A stretch of 64,000 nt of DNA from Gp6-AA40 sp963772955 (GCA_963772955.1 CAVYZF010000009.1:1364001-1428000), one strand, 5' to 3'; numbered from the stretch's first letter, positions 17,708 to 28,102 are shown. Notes: generated by a model not told the origin, from the sequence alone. Translations and numbers: made by a program.

Positions 17708-19216
17708 TGCGGGACGCTGTCGCCCTCCGCGGGATCGGGACCTGCAGGCGTGACGAAGAATGGCGGACGACGGACGTCGCCGACGCAGTCGGTGTCGAGA
17801 CCGTCCACCGATCCGCGTTCGATGAAGTCAGCGACGACGCGATTCCCGCACGGTGTCATCACCACGCCGTGGCCCGTCGAAGGAACGATGACGTGCTTGC
17901 CGTGTGAGAGATGCCTCACGACGGATTCGCCCCAGACTGGAGGCGTGACCGGGTCGACCTCGCCTGACAACACGAGCACGGGCACGTCGGATTTCACGGG
18001 GCGGTAGTAGTCTGCGTTCACCGCGCCCGTGGGCCACATCGCGCACGCTTCGAGCTGGCTGCCTATGAGGTGCGCGCCGAAGACCGACTTCGATGTCTGG
18101 TGTGCGAGCTCGGCGGGGGACACGCGAGAGGCATCTTCGCTGCACAACACCGAGAGCTGCATCCCGATGCTCATGTTCTCGCCGGCGTCCTCGCTCGCGA
18201 GCGCGAGCGCGAAGAGGCCCTGGAAGTCGTCCTTCTCGGCGCGATCGACCAGCGCTGGAACGATCGATGCCGTGAGAGGAGAGTAGAGCGCGCTGAAGAT
18301 GACGCTCGAGACCAGGCGCGCGTCGACATCGATCTCCTCTGCGATTCCGGTTCGCGGATGAACGATGCGCACATGGCGCGGCGTGCGATCGAGGCTCGTG
18401 ATCAGGTTTCTGATCCGCGAGGCCATCTGCGGGAACGTCTGGCTGCATGCCGCTTCGGCGTCGCAGTCCACGAGCGCCTTGTCGAGCGCGTGCTGGGCGT
18501 CGCGAGCGGTGAAGAGCGGAAGCCGCATGTCGGTCGGCGCGACGCCATCGAGCACGATCGATCGCACGTGCTCTCCGTGCTGTCGAAGGTAGACGAGCGC
18601 GGCACGAGTCCCGTACGAGCCGCCATAGAGATTGATGCGGTCGTATCCGAGAAACGCGCGGACATCGTCGAGGTCGTCCATCGCGATGTCGGTGGTGTAC
18701 AAGCGAACGTCGGCGTCGTACCCCTCGAGACATCTGCGCAGCCGGGCGAGCGCTGCAGGTACTCCCCTCGGTCATCTCGCGCAGTGAGCTTGCGCTGGAC
18801 CGGCAGTTCAGAGGATTGGACTTACCCGTTCCGCGCTGATCGACCAGCACGATGTCCCGCGTACGTTGAACCTGGCGGAAGACACCACGGATCTGGCTGG
18901 CTAACTGGGCTGCGGCCTGCCCGGGGCCGCCGGCCAGAAAGAACAAAGGATCGTCGCTTGCCGTAGAAGCAAGGGACGGAAGCACGACAACCCAGAGCCG
19001 TATTTGACGTCCAATAGCGGTATGGCGGTCTTCGAAGACCGTCACCGTCCCGCACAACGCGTCGGTGGGTCCCTCGCTGCTGGAGCACGGATGAAGACGG
19101 TCAAGCGATCGACGGGATTCGGTCGGGTTGCAGGCGGCTGCAGCGAACGTCAGGAGCAGGCAAGCGGCCAGACCACTCTTGCGCGCGATGGTTCCGATGA
19201 GCGACTTTGTTGCCAT
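17704..19216 (-). pseudogene. Secreted alpha/beta hydrolase (tripeptidyl-aminopeptidase-like), one frameshift
   Basis: Peptidase family S33-like hydrolase. N-terminal signal peptide ending at a likely lipoprotein cysteine (FAAAACNP), then FFLAGGPGQAAAQL (oxyanion region), DIVLVDQRGTGKSNPL, nucleophile elbow NLYGGSYGTRAALVYL, and a TAP-like C-terminal region with VLSGEVDPVTPP (Asp) and STGHGVV (His). The frame changes near 18763; one extra base in GAGGGGAGTACCTGC breaks the join between EMTEG and VPAALARLRRCLEGY. All three catalytic residues are present downstream of it, so this may be a read error. It is coupled to the ABC genes, and may process or respond to the exported compound (inference). 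Confidence 0.82.
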
Positions 19217-19302
19217 TGGCGTCTAAACGACGAGGTTTCACACTAGAATCGCAACCTAACGGGTTTTCGGTCTAAGAACGGAAAGACAGAAGGGCTGAGA
19301 AC

Positions 19303-20028
19303 ATGAGTGACGCTGCACAACAGTCGAGTCTGGCATCGGAGGCGTACTCCGTCGTCCGCCAGCGCATCTTGAGTGGCACCATAGGTTTGGGGCAGGTGAT
19401 CTCGCGCAGGAAGCTGGCCGCCGAGCTCCGCATGAGTTTTTTGCCCGTATCCGAAGCGTTGCTGCGACTTGAAGTTGAAGGGCTGCTCGAGAGCCGTCCG
19501 CGCGCAGGGACGCGCGTCCGGATTCCCTCCGCGGAGGATGTCCAGGGGCACTACGTCGTTCGGGAAGCGCTCGAAGTGCAGGCCGCGCTGCGATTTGCGG
19601 CGTTTGCGACGCCGCGCGAGCGCTTCGAGCTGAAGAAGCTGGCGAGCCGCGTTGACGTCCTCGGCACGCAATCCGATCGCATGCTGTATCAAAGCGTGCA
19701 CCTCAAGCTGCATTCGCGGATCGCGCAGAACGCGCGGTGCCCGGCTCTACTCGAAGCCATCGAGAAGACGCACGCGCTCGCGTCGATCTGGTACTGCGTC
19801 CTGAGGCAACCAAGCCCGACGGATTCAACCACCCGGCATACCGAATTGGCCGATGCCCTTTGCGATGGCGAGCCCCATCAGGTGGCCGACGCCGTGCGCC
19901 AGCACCTGGCGGTTGCCATGGTCCGTTCGATTGAGGTGCTCCAGCCGTATTTCAAGCTGCGAAAGCTCACCGGCACTACGTTCTACCGGAGCGATCGCCG
20001 CCCGGGAAGCGCCTCACTCGCGCACTGA
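19303..20028 (+). CDS. GntR-family transcriptional regulator, FCD (FadR) subfamily
   Basis: 241 residues. Winged helix near residues 10-75 (EAYSVVRQRILSGTIGLGQ, then LRMSFLPVSEALLRLEVEG), then an all-helical FCD effector domain with metal-ligand positions (HLKLHSRIA, TRHTELADAL, the C-terminal AVRQHL). FCD regulators typically repress catabolic operons and respond to organic acids. It sits at the head of the secreted-protein and ligJ-ligK block, so control of aromatic degradation is likely but unproven. Confidence 0.9.
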   Translation: MSDAAQQSSLASEAYSVVRQRILSGTIGLGQVISRRKLAAELRMSFLPVSEALLRLEVEGLLESRPRAGTRVRIPSAEDVQGHYVVREALEVQAALRFAAFATPRERFELKKLASRVDVLGTQSDRMLYQSVHLKLHSRIAQNARCPALLEAIEKTHALASIWYCVLRQPSPTDSTTRHTELADALCDGEPHQVADAVRQHLAVAMVRSIEVLQPYFKLRKLTGTTFYRSDRRPGSASLAH

Positions 20029-20295
20029 ATCTCACGCCGCCCCGGCTCAGGGGCGGCCTCCACTTAACACAATTAACATTAGGCAGGTTTTGGGAGAGCT
20101 TCCCACGCCCGCTCCGCAGAAATCCCGTAAGTCCCGTTGACAGGAACCTCAGTGGCCAGCGAGAATGATCGTCCACAGTCCATGGACGTAGCCTTGATGG
20201 ATTGGCAGTCAACGTCCGGGAGAGCTCCGCAGTATTGAAATGTCAGAGGTGACGCGACGAGTCGCCGTCGAGGACTTCGCGTGGAGGATTGTTCG

Positions 20296-20700
20296 ATGCG
20301 AACCAAGTGTGCAGTCGTAGTTGCTGGAGTCGCACTGCTTGTCAGCGTGATCGGTGTGAGCGCGCACCATTCGTTCTCAGCCGAGTTCGACGCCAGCAAG
20401 CCGTTCAAGATGACCGGCACGGTGACCAAGGTCGAGTGGATGAATCCACACACCTTCTTCTACATCGACGTGACCGATGAGAAGACCGGTAAGGTCACCA
20501 ACTGGGCGATGGAAATGGGAAGCCCGAACGGCCTCATGCGCGCCGGCTGGACGCGAAACACGATGAAGATCGGCGACAAGGTGGCCGTCGAAGGCAGCCT
20601 CGCGAAAGACGGTAGCCCCACCGGCAACGCGCGCTCGGTGACCATGGCATCAACGGGTCAGCGATTGTTCGCGGCATCGAGCCAGGGCAACACGCAGTAA
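20296..20700 (+). CDS. Secreted DUF6152-family protein
   Basis: 134 residues. Signal peptide MRTKCAVVVAGVALLVSVIGVSA, then HHSFSAEFDASKPFKMTGTV, VEWMNPHTFFYIDV, GSPNGLMRAGWTRNTMKIGD and the C-terminal SVTM. This is the HH(S/A)F...NPH pattern of DUF6152, an OB-like periplasmic domain common in proteobacteria and acidobacteria. Function is not established; family members often neighbour secreted dehydrogenases and the large 'WEGD' proteins, as here. The ATG at 20296 is chosen for the signal peptide. Confidence 0.88.
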   Translation: MRTKCAVVVAGVALLVSVIGVSAHHSFSAEFDASKPFKMTGTVTKVEWMNPHTFFYIDVTDEKTGKVTNWAMEMGSPNGLMRAGWTRNTMKIGDKVAVEGSLAKDGSPTGNARSVTMASTGQRLFAASSQGNTQ

Positions 20701-20713
20701 CAAGGAGCGGCGC

Positions 20714-21724
20714 TTGAAGGGAGCTCTTCGTACCGCGCTGACAGGCGCGGCCACGGTGATCGTGTTTTCATCCACGGCCTGGATCGTCGTCGCGCAAACC
20801 CGGCTAGGCGTTCCATCCGTATTTCAAGCGCAAGAAGGTGGCGGAGGAGGCCGGGGCCGCGCAGCGGGCCCGGCACTTCCGACTCCGCGATTGCCCGATG
20901 GCACCGTGAACTTCGGTCGCGTTCCCGGTGAGAAGGGCGTCTGGGCTGTTCCCTACATCACGAACATGGCGATGAGAGTGGTGGGGCCGGACGGTCAGTT
21001 GCTCCCGGCGATTCGCGAGCAGCAGGCAGCGGCGCGAGCCGGTGGTGCGGGTGCTCGCGGTGGTGGGGGCGGTGGCGGTGGACGCGGCGGATCGAAGTCC
21101 GAACCGTGGATGCCGTGGATGCCGTGGTCAGCCGCGGTCTACGACTACAACTCCAAGAACGAATCGAAGTACGACCCGGAAGGGTACTGCCTCCCGCCAG
21201 GTGGGCCTCGCATGATGGCGACGCCCTATCAGATGGAGATCATCCAGCAGCCAGAGCACAAGCGCATCATGATGATCTTCGAGGGCGCGACGCACATCTG
21301 GCGCGAGATCTACATGGATGGCCGCGCGTTCCCCCAGGGCGATGCGCTCAATCCCACATATCTCGGCTACTCGGTCGGCAAGTGGGAAGGCGATGCGCTC
21401 GTCGTCGAGAACAAGGGCTTCAACGAGAACAGCTGGCTTGATTACTTCGGGCATCCGCACACGGATCAAATGCACGTGATCGAGCGCTGGACTCGACCGA
21501 ACAAATCGACGCTGCACTACGAGGCCACTGTGACCGATCCCGGCGCCTACACGCGTCCGTTCACGATGGCGTGGGACATTCCCTGGAGAGCGGACGGCGA
21601 GTTGCCTGAGTACATCTGCCAGGAGAACAACCGCTACCTGAATCGTCTGGAGGACGATCTCGGTCAGCCGATCTTTGGCCCGCGTCCGCAGCCTGGACAG
21701 AAGCCGTCGAGCGGTACTCGCTAG
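20714..21724 (+). CDS. Secreted protein of unknown function ('WEGDALVV' family)
   Basis: About 336 residues from a TTG start preceded by AAGGAG six bases upstream. Signal peptide at the N-terminus, a Gly-rich low-complexity linker (residues about 110-125), then YCLPPGGPRMMATPYQMEII, ATHIWREIYMDGRAFP, GKWEGDALVVENKGF, HPHTDQMHVIERW and DPGAYTRPFTM. The same order of motifs occurs at 51240 and, more distantly, in the A proteins of the cassettes. It follows the DUF6152 gene by 13 bases. No enzyme signature is recognised. Co-occurrence with DUF6152 suggests a shared periplasmic task. Confidence 0.82.
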   Translation: MKGALRTALTGAATVIVFSSTAWIVVAQTRLGVPSVFQAQEGGGGGRGRAAGPALPTPRLPDGTVNFGRVPGEKGVWAVPYITNMAMRVVGPDGQLLPAIREQQAAARAGGAGARGGGGGGGGRGGSKSEPWMPWMPWSAAVYDYNSKNESKYDPEGYCLPPGGPRMMATPYQMEIIQQPEHKRIMMIFEGATHIWREIYMDGRAFPQGDALNPTYLGYSVGKWEGDALVVENKGFNENSWLDYFGHPHTDQMHVIERWTRPNKSTLHYEATVTDPGAYTRPFTMAWDIPWRADGELPEYICQENNRYLNRLEDDLGQPIFGPRPQPGQKPSSGTR

Positions 21725-21729
21725 GAGGA

Positions 21730-22137
21730 ATGGTGAGACGACTGTTTTTCCTTCTGGTCCTCTCGACTCTTCTCGTCGCGCCACATGGCGTGTGGGCCCA
21801 GTTTGGCCATCCACTGAAGGGACAGTGGAGCGGTCAGTGGGGTCCTGCTGACAGCCCGAAGCGACTGCTCCTCGATCTGCACTGGGACGGCAAGGAGATC
21901 ACCGGTGTCGTGAATCCGGGAGACGAGAAGGCGGCGGTCAAGTCGGTGACATTCGACTACTCCGATCCTTCAGCATGGAAGGTCAAGCTGACCGCTGAAG
22001 GCAAGGACAAGGCGGGAAAGCCGGTCGCCATCTCCGTCGATGGAACCCTCGAGAACATCGGCGCCTACAGCAAGTTGTTTCACGGCACGTGGACGGAAGC
22101 CGGGCAGAAGGGCGACTTCACGCTCACCAGAAACTAG
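21730..22137 (+). CDS. Small secreted protein of unknown function
   Basis: 135 residues with signal peptide ending GVWAQ, then LKGQWSGQWGPAD, LLLDLHWDGKEITGVVNPG, VDGTLENIGAYSKLFHGTW and a beta-rich end (GDFTLTRN). AGGAGG lies just upstream of the ATG, five bases after the previous stop, so it is the third gene of a unit with 20296 and 20714. The pattern of short beta strands resembles a small lipocalin-like barrel, but no family is recognised. Confidence 0.8.
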   Translation: MVRRLFFLLVLSTLLVAPHGVWAQFGHPLKGQWSGQWGPADSPKRLLLDLHWDGKEITGVVNPGDEKAAVKSVTFDYSDPSAWKVKLTAEGKDKAGKPVAISVDGTLENIGAYSKLFHGTWTEAGQKGDFTLTRN

Positions 22138-22260
22138 TAGTAGGCAGGTCACGGTTCACCGTTCACAGAGGCCGCGCTTTCGCGCGGCCTTTGTTTTTCG
22201 CGCACGTTCTGCTCTGTGAACCGCCTGCTGTGAACTGCCTACTGTGAACCGTGAACTTCC
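22137..22260. repeat. Inverted short repeats around a terminator
   Basis: TAGGCAGGTCACGGTTCACC and GTTCACAGAG on the left are mirrored by CTCTGTGAACCGCC and GCCTACTGTGAACCGTGAAC on the right. The terminator at 22169-22198 lies in the middle. Confidence 0.7.
22169..22198 (+). terminator. Rho-independent terminator
   Basis: Stem AGGCCGCGC / GCGCGGCCT with a TTTC loop is followed by TTGTTTTT. It ends the 20296-22137 transcript and separates it from ligJ. Confidence 0.88.
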
Positions 22261-22278
22261 AGATAGAATCGACAGTTC

Positions 22279-23304
22279 ATGGTCATCGACTGCCACGGTC
22301 ACTACACCACCGCGCCGAAAGAGCTTCAGGCATTTCGCGACGGCCAGATTGCGGCGCTGAAAGATCCCTCGCAGGCTCCCGCGAAAGGGCCGCTCGAGAT
22401 CAGCGACGATCAACTGCGAGAGAGCGTGCAGCCGCAGCTCACGTTTCAGCAGGATCGCGGCACCGACGTCACGATCTTCTCGCCGCGTGCGTCGGCCATG
22501 GCGCACCACATCGGCGACGCGCAGACGAGCCTCGACTGGTCGCGTCACTGCAACGTTCTGATCCATCGGGTCTGCCGACTCTTTCCTGAGAACTTCGTCG
22601 GTGTCTGTCAGTTGCCGCAGACGCCAGGTGACGTGCTGGCCAACTGCATCAGCGAGCTCGAACGCTGCGTCAACGAGTTCGGTTTCATCGGTTGCAACCT
22701 GAACCCCGATCCGTCCGGTGGGCGCTGGACGGCGCCGCCGCTCACGGATCGCAGCTGGTATCCCTTCTACGAGAAGCTCGTCGAGCTCGACGTCCCGGCG
22801 ATGGTCCACGTGAGCGCCTCGTGCAACCCGAACTTTCACGCGACGGGCGCGCACTATCTCAACGCGGACACGACCGCCTTCATGCAGTTCCTCACCGCGG
22901 ATCTGTTCAAAGACTTTCCGACGCTGCGCATGATCATCCCGCACGGCGGTGGAGCAGTGCCCTATCACTGGGGACGGTATCGAGGGCTCGCGCAGGACAT
23001 GAAGCGGCCGCTGCTGTCCGATTTGATTCGCAACAACGTGTTCTTCGACACGTGCGTCTATCACCAGGCAGGTGTCGATCTGCTGTTGAAGATCATTCCA
23101 GCGGATAACATCCTGTTCGGATCGGAAATGGTCGGCGCCGTTCGCGGCATCGATCCCGAGACTGGAAACTACTTCGACGACACCAAGCGCTATGTTGACG
23201 CCGCCGCGATTTCGAGCGACGCGCGAGCGAAGATCTTTGAGGGCAATGCGCGAAAGGTGTATCCCCGTATCAATAAAGCTCTGTCAGTCGGCAGTAAGCA
23301 GTAG
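22279..23304 (+). CDS. ligJ: 4-oxalomesaconate hydratase (LigJ-type amidohydrolase)
   Basis: 341 residues. It hydrates 4-oxalomesaconate to 4-carboxy-4-hydroxy-2-oxoadipate in protocatechuate 4,5-cleavage and gallate degradation. Amidohydrolase-fold signs: MVIDCHGHYTTAPKE (metal-binding HxH), TIFSPRASAMAHHIGD, GFIGCNLNPDPSGG, PAMVHVSASCNPNFHATGAH, IIPHGGGAVPYHWGR and FGSEMVGAVRGIDPETG, all characteristic of LigJ. Next gene is ligK, 17 bases away. The last six residues (SVGSKQ) are encoded by a repeat of the GTAGGCAGTAGGC type. Assignment rests on my memory of the Sphingobium LigJ sequence, and the match is very close. Confidence 0.95.
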   Translation: MVIDCHGHYTTAPKELQAFRDGQIAALKDPSQAPAKGPLEISDDQLRESVQPQLTFQQDRGTDVTIFSPRASAMAHHIGDAQTSLDWSRHCNVLIHRVCRLFPENFVGVCQLPQTPGDVLANCISELERCVNEFGFIGCNLNPDPSGGRWTAPPLTDRSWYPFYEKLVELDVPAMVHVSASCNPNFHATGAHYLNADTTAFMQFLTADLFKDFPTLRMIIPHGGGAVPYHWGRYRGLAQDMKRPLLSDLIRNNVFFDTCVYHQAGVDLLLKIIPADNILFGSEMVGAVRGIDPETGNYFDDTKRYVDAAAISSDARAKIFEGNARKVYPRINKALSVGSKQ

Positions 23305-23313
23305 GCAGTAGGC
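23286..23313. repeat. GCAGTAGGCAGTAGGC direct repeat
   Basis: Overlaps the end of ligJ and fills the gap to ligK. Same word as at 321-335 and near 22140. Confidence 0.65.
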
Positions 23314-23321
23314 ACCGTCTC

Positions 23322-24005
23322 ATGAAACCAACCATCGTCAGGAACATCAAACGCGCCGACGCGGACGTCATTCGCACGCTCGGTCAGCTCGGCGTCGCAA
23401 CCGTGCACGAAGCGCAGGGGCGATCGGGACTGCTACGTCCTTATATGCGTCCGATCTATCCGACGGCGAAGATGGCCGGGAGCGCACTGACGATTTCATG
23501 TCAGGCGGGCGACAACCTGATGATCCATGCCGCCATCGAGGTGTGTCGCCCTGGCGATGTGCTCGTGGTAACGACGACGTCTGAATCGACCGACGGCATG
23601 TTCGGTGACTTGCTCGCCGTGTCTGCGCGTGCGCACGGTGCCGTTGGTCTGCTGATCGACGCGGGCGTTCGCGACGTCGCTGACCTCACGACGATGGAAT
23701 TCCCGGTGTGGTCGAAAGCGATCTCGGCCCAGGGGACTGTGAAGGCCACAGCGGGATCTGTCAACGTGCCTGTCGTCTGCGCCGGGGCGACGATACAGGC
23801 GGGCGACGTGATCGTGGCCGACGTCGATGGTGTCGTCGTCGTGCCGCGAGACGCAGCAGTGGACGTTGCCCGTCTTGGTAACGAGCGTCTAAGGAAGGAA
23901 GAGAAGTCTCGCGAGCGCCTGGGTAAGGGGGAACTCGGCCTGGACTTCTACGGCCTTCGCGCGAAGCTCACCGAGCTCGGCGTCCAGTTCGTCGACGAAG
24001 CCTGA
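23322..24005 (+). CDS. ligK: 4-carboxy-4-hydroxy-2-oxoadipate aldolase (LigK/RraA family)
   Basis: 227 residues. It cleaves 4-carboxy-4-hydroxy-2-oxoadipate into pyruvate and oxaloacetate, the last step of the pathway, using a divalent metal. RraA-fold motifs: LGVATVHEAQGRSGLL, GSALTISCQAGDNLMIHAAI, TESTDGMFGDLLAVSARA (seen as SESTDGMFGDLL), GLLIDAGVRDVADLTTMEFP and GDVIVADVDGVVVVPRD. The helical C-terminal tail (GELGLDFYGLRAKL) is typical of LigK rather than plain RraA. Directly follows ligJ. Confidence 0.94.
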   Translation: MKPTIVRNIKRADADVIRTLGQLGVATVHEAQGRSGLLRPYMRPIYPTAKMAGSALTISCQAGDNLMIHAAIEVCRPGDVLVVTTTSESTDGMFGDLLAVSARAHGAVGLLIDAGVRDVADLTTMEFPVWSKAISAQGTVKATAGSVNVPVVCAGATIQAGDVIVADVDGVVVVPRDAAVDVARLGNERLRKEEKSRERLGKGELGLDFYGLRAKLTELGVQFVDEA

Positions 24006-24120
24006 TTTCGAGACTTTCCCGAGCATTCCATCACCTGCTCGGGTTTTCCTTCCAAGAATGGGACGGTCTGGTATCTCAGTTGACTTCCGTCCCTCCGAGG
24101 CATAGATTGCGGCAGCACGA

Positions 24121-24138
24121 CCCCCCTGAATAGGGGGG
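24121..24138. promoter_or_regulatory. C6-G6 hairpin upstream of receptor gene
   Basis: CCCCCC, a TGAATA loop and GGGGGG, ending 56 bases before the receptor start. It has no U-tract on the plus strand, so a leader structure or operator is as likely as a terminator of ligK. Confidence 0.4.
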
Positions 24139-24194
24139 AGGTGTATGTTCCGGACCCCGTGATCGTCTGGAACAACTCAAGGAGAACGCCCGAC

Positions 24195-27100
24195 ATGTGT
24201 AGAGCAGTGAAGTGTTTCCTCTGGGTGGCAGCGTTTCTGTTGCTGTCGTCCTCCGCGTTCGCCCAAGGCACCCTGACAGGTACCGTTCGCGATGCGTCCG
24301 GTGCCGTGCTGCCAGGTGTAACGGTCGAGGCCGCGAGCCCCGCGTTGATCGAAAAGGTGCGTTCGGTGGTGACCGACGGCACCGGCCAGTACCGCATCAT
24401 CGACCTGAATCCGGGCACGTACTCGCTGACGTTCACGCTTCCTGGTTTCAGCACGATCAAGCGCGATGGCATCGAGATGACCGGCACCGCGGTGGTGACC
24501 ATCCCGATCGAGATGCGCGTGGGCGCCCTGCAGGAAACGATCACGGTGACCGGCGAAACGCCAGTCGTCGACGTGCAGAGCACGAAGCGTGAAACCGTGC
24601 TCAGCCAGGACGTCATTTCCGCGATTCCGGCCACACGCACGGTCGGTTCGCTGCTCAACGCAACTCCCGGGCTGACCGTCGACGGCAACGGCCTCGCGGC
24701 GACGCCGACGATGACGTTCTTCAGCGCGCGCGGCGGTCAGGCCAACGAAGGCCGCATGGCCGTGAACGGCATGACGGTCGCGGCGGCGTTCAACGGCGGC
24801 GGCGTGTCGTCGTACATCCTCGACTCGGTGAACGTCGACGAGGTGGCCGTTGTCGTGTCCGGCGGACTCGGCGAATCGGACATCGGCGGTCCGACGATGA
24901 ACCTCGTGCCGAGCTCAGGCGGCAACGCGTTCCGCGGCCAGGGATTCTTCAACAACGCCGGTGAGTGGTCCAAAGGCAGCAACCTCGACGACGAGCTGCG
25001 CGGCGTCGGCATCGTGGATCCGCCCGGCATCATCGGCTCCTACGATGCCAGCGTGTCGTACGGCGGCCCAATCAAGCGCGACCGGCTGTGGTTCTTCGGC
25101 AGCTATCGCAAGCTGGATACCTCCACGACCGTCGAGGGCATCGTGGCCAACGCCAACGCCTACAACGCCTCGAGCTGGCGGTGGGCGCCGGACGACAGCC
25201 TCTCCGCCAGGCAGTTGCAGGGACGGACGATGTACATCGGCCGTCTGACGGCGCAGGCGACGCAGAAGAACCGCTTCACGTTCAGCCACGAGTATCAGCT
25301 TCGCTGCGAGGGCGGCCCGCTCAAGGTGGAATCCGAGGGCTGCCACACCCGGGGCGCCAACTGGATTCCCGGAACCAACGCGACCACCTCGCCCGAAGCC
25401 GCGACCAACTACTTCGATTTCCCGTACTACCTGACGCAGGGGACCTGGTCGGCGCCGATGACGAACAGGCTGCTGCTCGAGGCCGGCCTGTCGCGCTTCT
25501 CGTACTACCATGCGGGCGGACCTGGCCAGGTGCCGCCGGACGGGATCTTCGACCTCATCTCGGTGACGGAGCAGTCGACGGCGGTCGATCCGAGTACCGG
25601 CATCCGTTATGCGCCGCGCGCGAACTATGCATACCGCGCGGTCCCGACCTACAACGACAACTACGGCAACCCGAACCACTGGCGCGCCTCGGCGTCGTAC
25701 GTGACCGGCGCGCACAACATGAAGGTCGGGTATCAGGGAAGCTGGCTCATCGCCAAGTCGAAGCTCGTGACACCCGATTCGCTCGTGCAGTATCGCTTCA
25801 ACCTCGGCGCGCCGAACGCGTACTCGTTCCGCCTGCCCGACTGGGAGCTGACCGATCATACGAAGGTCGCCGCCTTCTACGTGCAGGACACGTGGACCAG
25901 GGGAAGGCTGACGCTCGCGGGCGCGCTCCGCTATGACCGCGCGTGGAGCTACAGCCCGGCCGACGGCAACGGCACGACGAAGACGTCCATTTTCAATTCC
26001 TCGGCCATCTCGTATCCGCAGGCAGCGGGTGTGAGCGGCTACAACGATCTCACCCCGCGTATCGGTGTCGCCTACGACGTCTTCGGCAACGGCAGGACGG
26101 CCATCAAGTTCAACTTCGGCCACTACCTCGACTCCGCCACGAACGACAGCATCTACACGCAGAACAACCCGGCGAACAAGACCGTGCGCCAGGTGCTGAA
26201 CCGTTCCTGGTCCGACAACGATCGGGACAACGTGATCGACTGTAACTTGACGAACTTTGGCGCGCAGGGCCCGACGACAGGATCGGTGGACAGCTGCGGC
26301 GCGCTGTCGAACGAAGACCTGAACTTCGGCCGGGAGGGTACGAACCTCACGCAGGTGGACCCGAAGCTGCTCGGCGGCTGGGGTGTGCGGCAGAGCGACT
26401 GGCAGTGGGGCATCAACGTGCAGCACGAGTTGGTGCGGCGGGTCTCGCTCGAGGTCGGCTACAACAGGCGCTGGTGGACGGGACCGAGCGCGTCCGATGG
26501 TTTCGTCACCGACGATCTCTCCCGCGCTCCGACCGACTACGAGGCGTTCACGCTCATCGCTCCGAGCGATTCACGCCTCCCGGGCGGCGGCGGCTACCCG
26601 ATGACCTTCTACACGCAGACAACGGCGGCGGGCCCGCGTGCGGCGCAGAACTTCATCACGCGCGAGGACAACTACGGCAACCCGACGGAGGTACTGGCAC
26701 GGCGTGGACTGGACGGTCAATGCGCGTCTCCGCGACGGACTGTTCCTCCAGTTCGGCGCCGGCACTGGCCGCAAGATCATCGATCGGTGCGACACGATTA
26801 CCAAGGTCGACCAGCCGACGATTGCGCCGCCTCTCGGTCAGGGGTCGCAGCAGGCGTCAGCCTGCTACAGCAAGGAGCCGTTCCAGACGACGCTGCGGGG
26901 GCTGGCGAGCTACACGGTCCCGAAGATCGACGTTCGGGTCAGCGGAACGTTCAGGTCGCAGCCGGGCGATTCGCGTATTGCGACCTGGGTCGTGCCGAAC
27001 ACTCTCATCGCGGCGTCGCTCGGCCGTCTGCCGTTCGGCGCGCTTGCCACCGGCACGACGAGCGTTTCGCTCCTCGACCTCGACGAGCGCCGGGTGTATG

Positions 27101-27336
27101 CGGACAATCGGCGCTCGCAGGTCGATCTGCGCGTTGCCAAGCTGTTTCGCTTTGGCGCCAGGCGCCTCGATGCCGGCTTTGACGTGGGCAACCTGTTCAA
27201 CACCAACTACGCCACTGCGTACGACAACACCTACCAGTACACCGTCGGCAACACGGCGCAGGGCGGGACGTGGAACAACCCGACCAGCGTGATCACCGCA
27301 CGGTTCCTCCGCTGGAACGTCACGGTCGACTTCTAA
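24195..27336 (+). pseudogene. Oar-type TonB-dependent receptor, one frameshift
   Basis: About 1046 residues if joined. Signal peptide MCRAVKCFLWVAAFLLLSSS, then a carboxypeptidase-regulatory-like beta sandwich (GTLTGTVRDASGAVLPGVTV, residues about 23-105), a plug domain (about 110-230) and a long beta-barrel ending in Phe (FLRWNVTVDF). The frame changes near 26690 where the family-like reading PTEYWHGVDWTVN requires GAGTACTGG but the sequence has GAGGTACTGG. Downstream the barrel continues intact in the next frame to 27336. Likely takes up aromatic acids or oligomers, judged by position beside ligJ-ligK. Either a genuine frameshift or a read error; I favour the latter. Confidence 0.87.
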
Positions 27337-27354
27337 GAACGAGTATTCAGTGTG

Positions 27355-27382
27355 GGGCGGGTCCTGTTCTTTGGACCCGCCC
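27355..27382. repeat. GGGCGGGTCC palindrome after the receptor gene
   Basis: GGGCGGGTCC, eight-base loop, GGACCCGCCC. Related palindromes occur at 45178, 47247 and 47287. There is no U-tract, but it could act as a processing or termination hairpin. Confidence 0.75.
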
Positions 27383-27493
27383 TACGTCTGTTCGGTCCTC
27401 AGTCCACGGTCCTCAGTCTCCGAATCCCGAATCCCGAGTCTCCGGACTATAATTCCGACCAATTCGATTCGGCTCGTGCCGAAAGGAGTGTCC

Positions 27494-27976
27494 ATGTCCT
27501 CTCGTGTGCTCATACCTGCTCTTGCTGCGTTTGCGTTGATTGGTGCTGCATGTGGAGGTTCGCCTGAATCCAAGGCTGAAGCGCCCGCGGCCGCCCCTGC
27601 CGAGGATCACAGTGCTCACGCCGGCGGCGGGAGCGTGTTCTTCATGGAGCCGGTCAACGGCGCCACCGTGAAGAGCCCTGTTCACCTGGTGTTCGGCAGC
27701 GACATGTTCACCATCGCGGCCGTCCCGCCGGGTGAGGTCACGAGCGTGCGGGCGAACACCGGGCACTTCCATCTGGGCGTGGACACCGATTGCCTGCCTG
27801 CTGGCTCGGTGATCCCGAAGGCGAATCCGTGGGTGCATTTCGGCGACGGCAAGAACACCATCGACATGCAGCTCGCACCGGGCGAGCACAAACTGGTGGT
27901 CCAGGCCGGAGACGACAAGCACGCGACGATGACCGGATTGTGCCAAACGATCACGGTCTCCGTGCAAGGCGAATAG
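27494..27976 (+). CDS. DUF4399-family lipoprotein
   Basis: 160 residues. Signal peptide with lipobox ending IGAACGG (Cys about residue 20), an Ala/Glu/His linker (AEDHSAHAGGG), then VFFMEPVNGATVKSPVHLVFG, NTGHFHLGVDT, NPWVHFGDGKNTIDMQLAPG and HKLVVQAGDDKHATM. This is the DUF4399 pattern (immunoglobulin-like, with conserved HHH-type residues). Ribosome site GAAAGGAG fits the ATG at 27494. Function unknown; possible metal binding by its histidines. Confidence 0.85.
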   Translation: MSSRVLIPALAAFALIGAACGGSPESKAEAPAAAPAEDHSAHAGGGSVFFMEPVNGATVKSPVHLVFGSDMFTIAAVPPGEVTSVRANTGHFHLGVDTDCLPAGSVIPKANPWVHFGDGKNTIDMQLAPGEHKLVVQAGDDKHATMTGLCQTITVSVQGE

Positions 27977-27981
27977 AGCAT

Positions 27982-28102
27982 TGTTGATTTGAGGATTGGT
28001 GCTTGTTGAATCGGTGTTGATCGTTGATTGGCGATTGTTGATGCGGTGATTCCAGCAACCAATCGAGAATCAACGATCTTCAATCAACAACGAATCGACA
28101 AA
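27982..28102. repeat. AT-rich inverted repeat cluster (GTTGATT / AATCAAC)
   Basis: Left half carries GATTGTTGATT and GATTGGTG-type units; right half carries CCAATCGAGAATCAACGATC and CAATCAACAACGAATC, the reverse complements. AT-rich against a GC-rich background. Same family as 30420-30580. Confidence 0.75.

Noticed and set aside
24915..26426. Long open frame on the minus strand inside the first receptor gene
   Set aside because: Composition is Arg/Val/Ala-rich without any motif; it is the mirror of a strongly coding GC-rich receptor gene.
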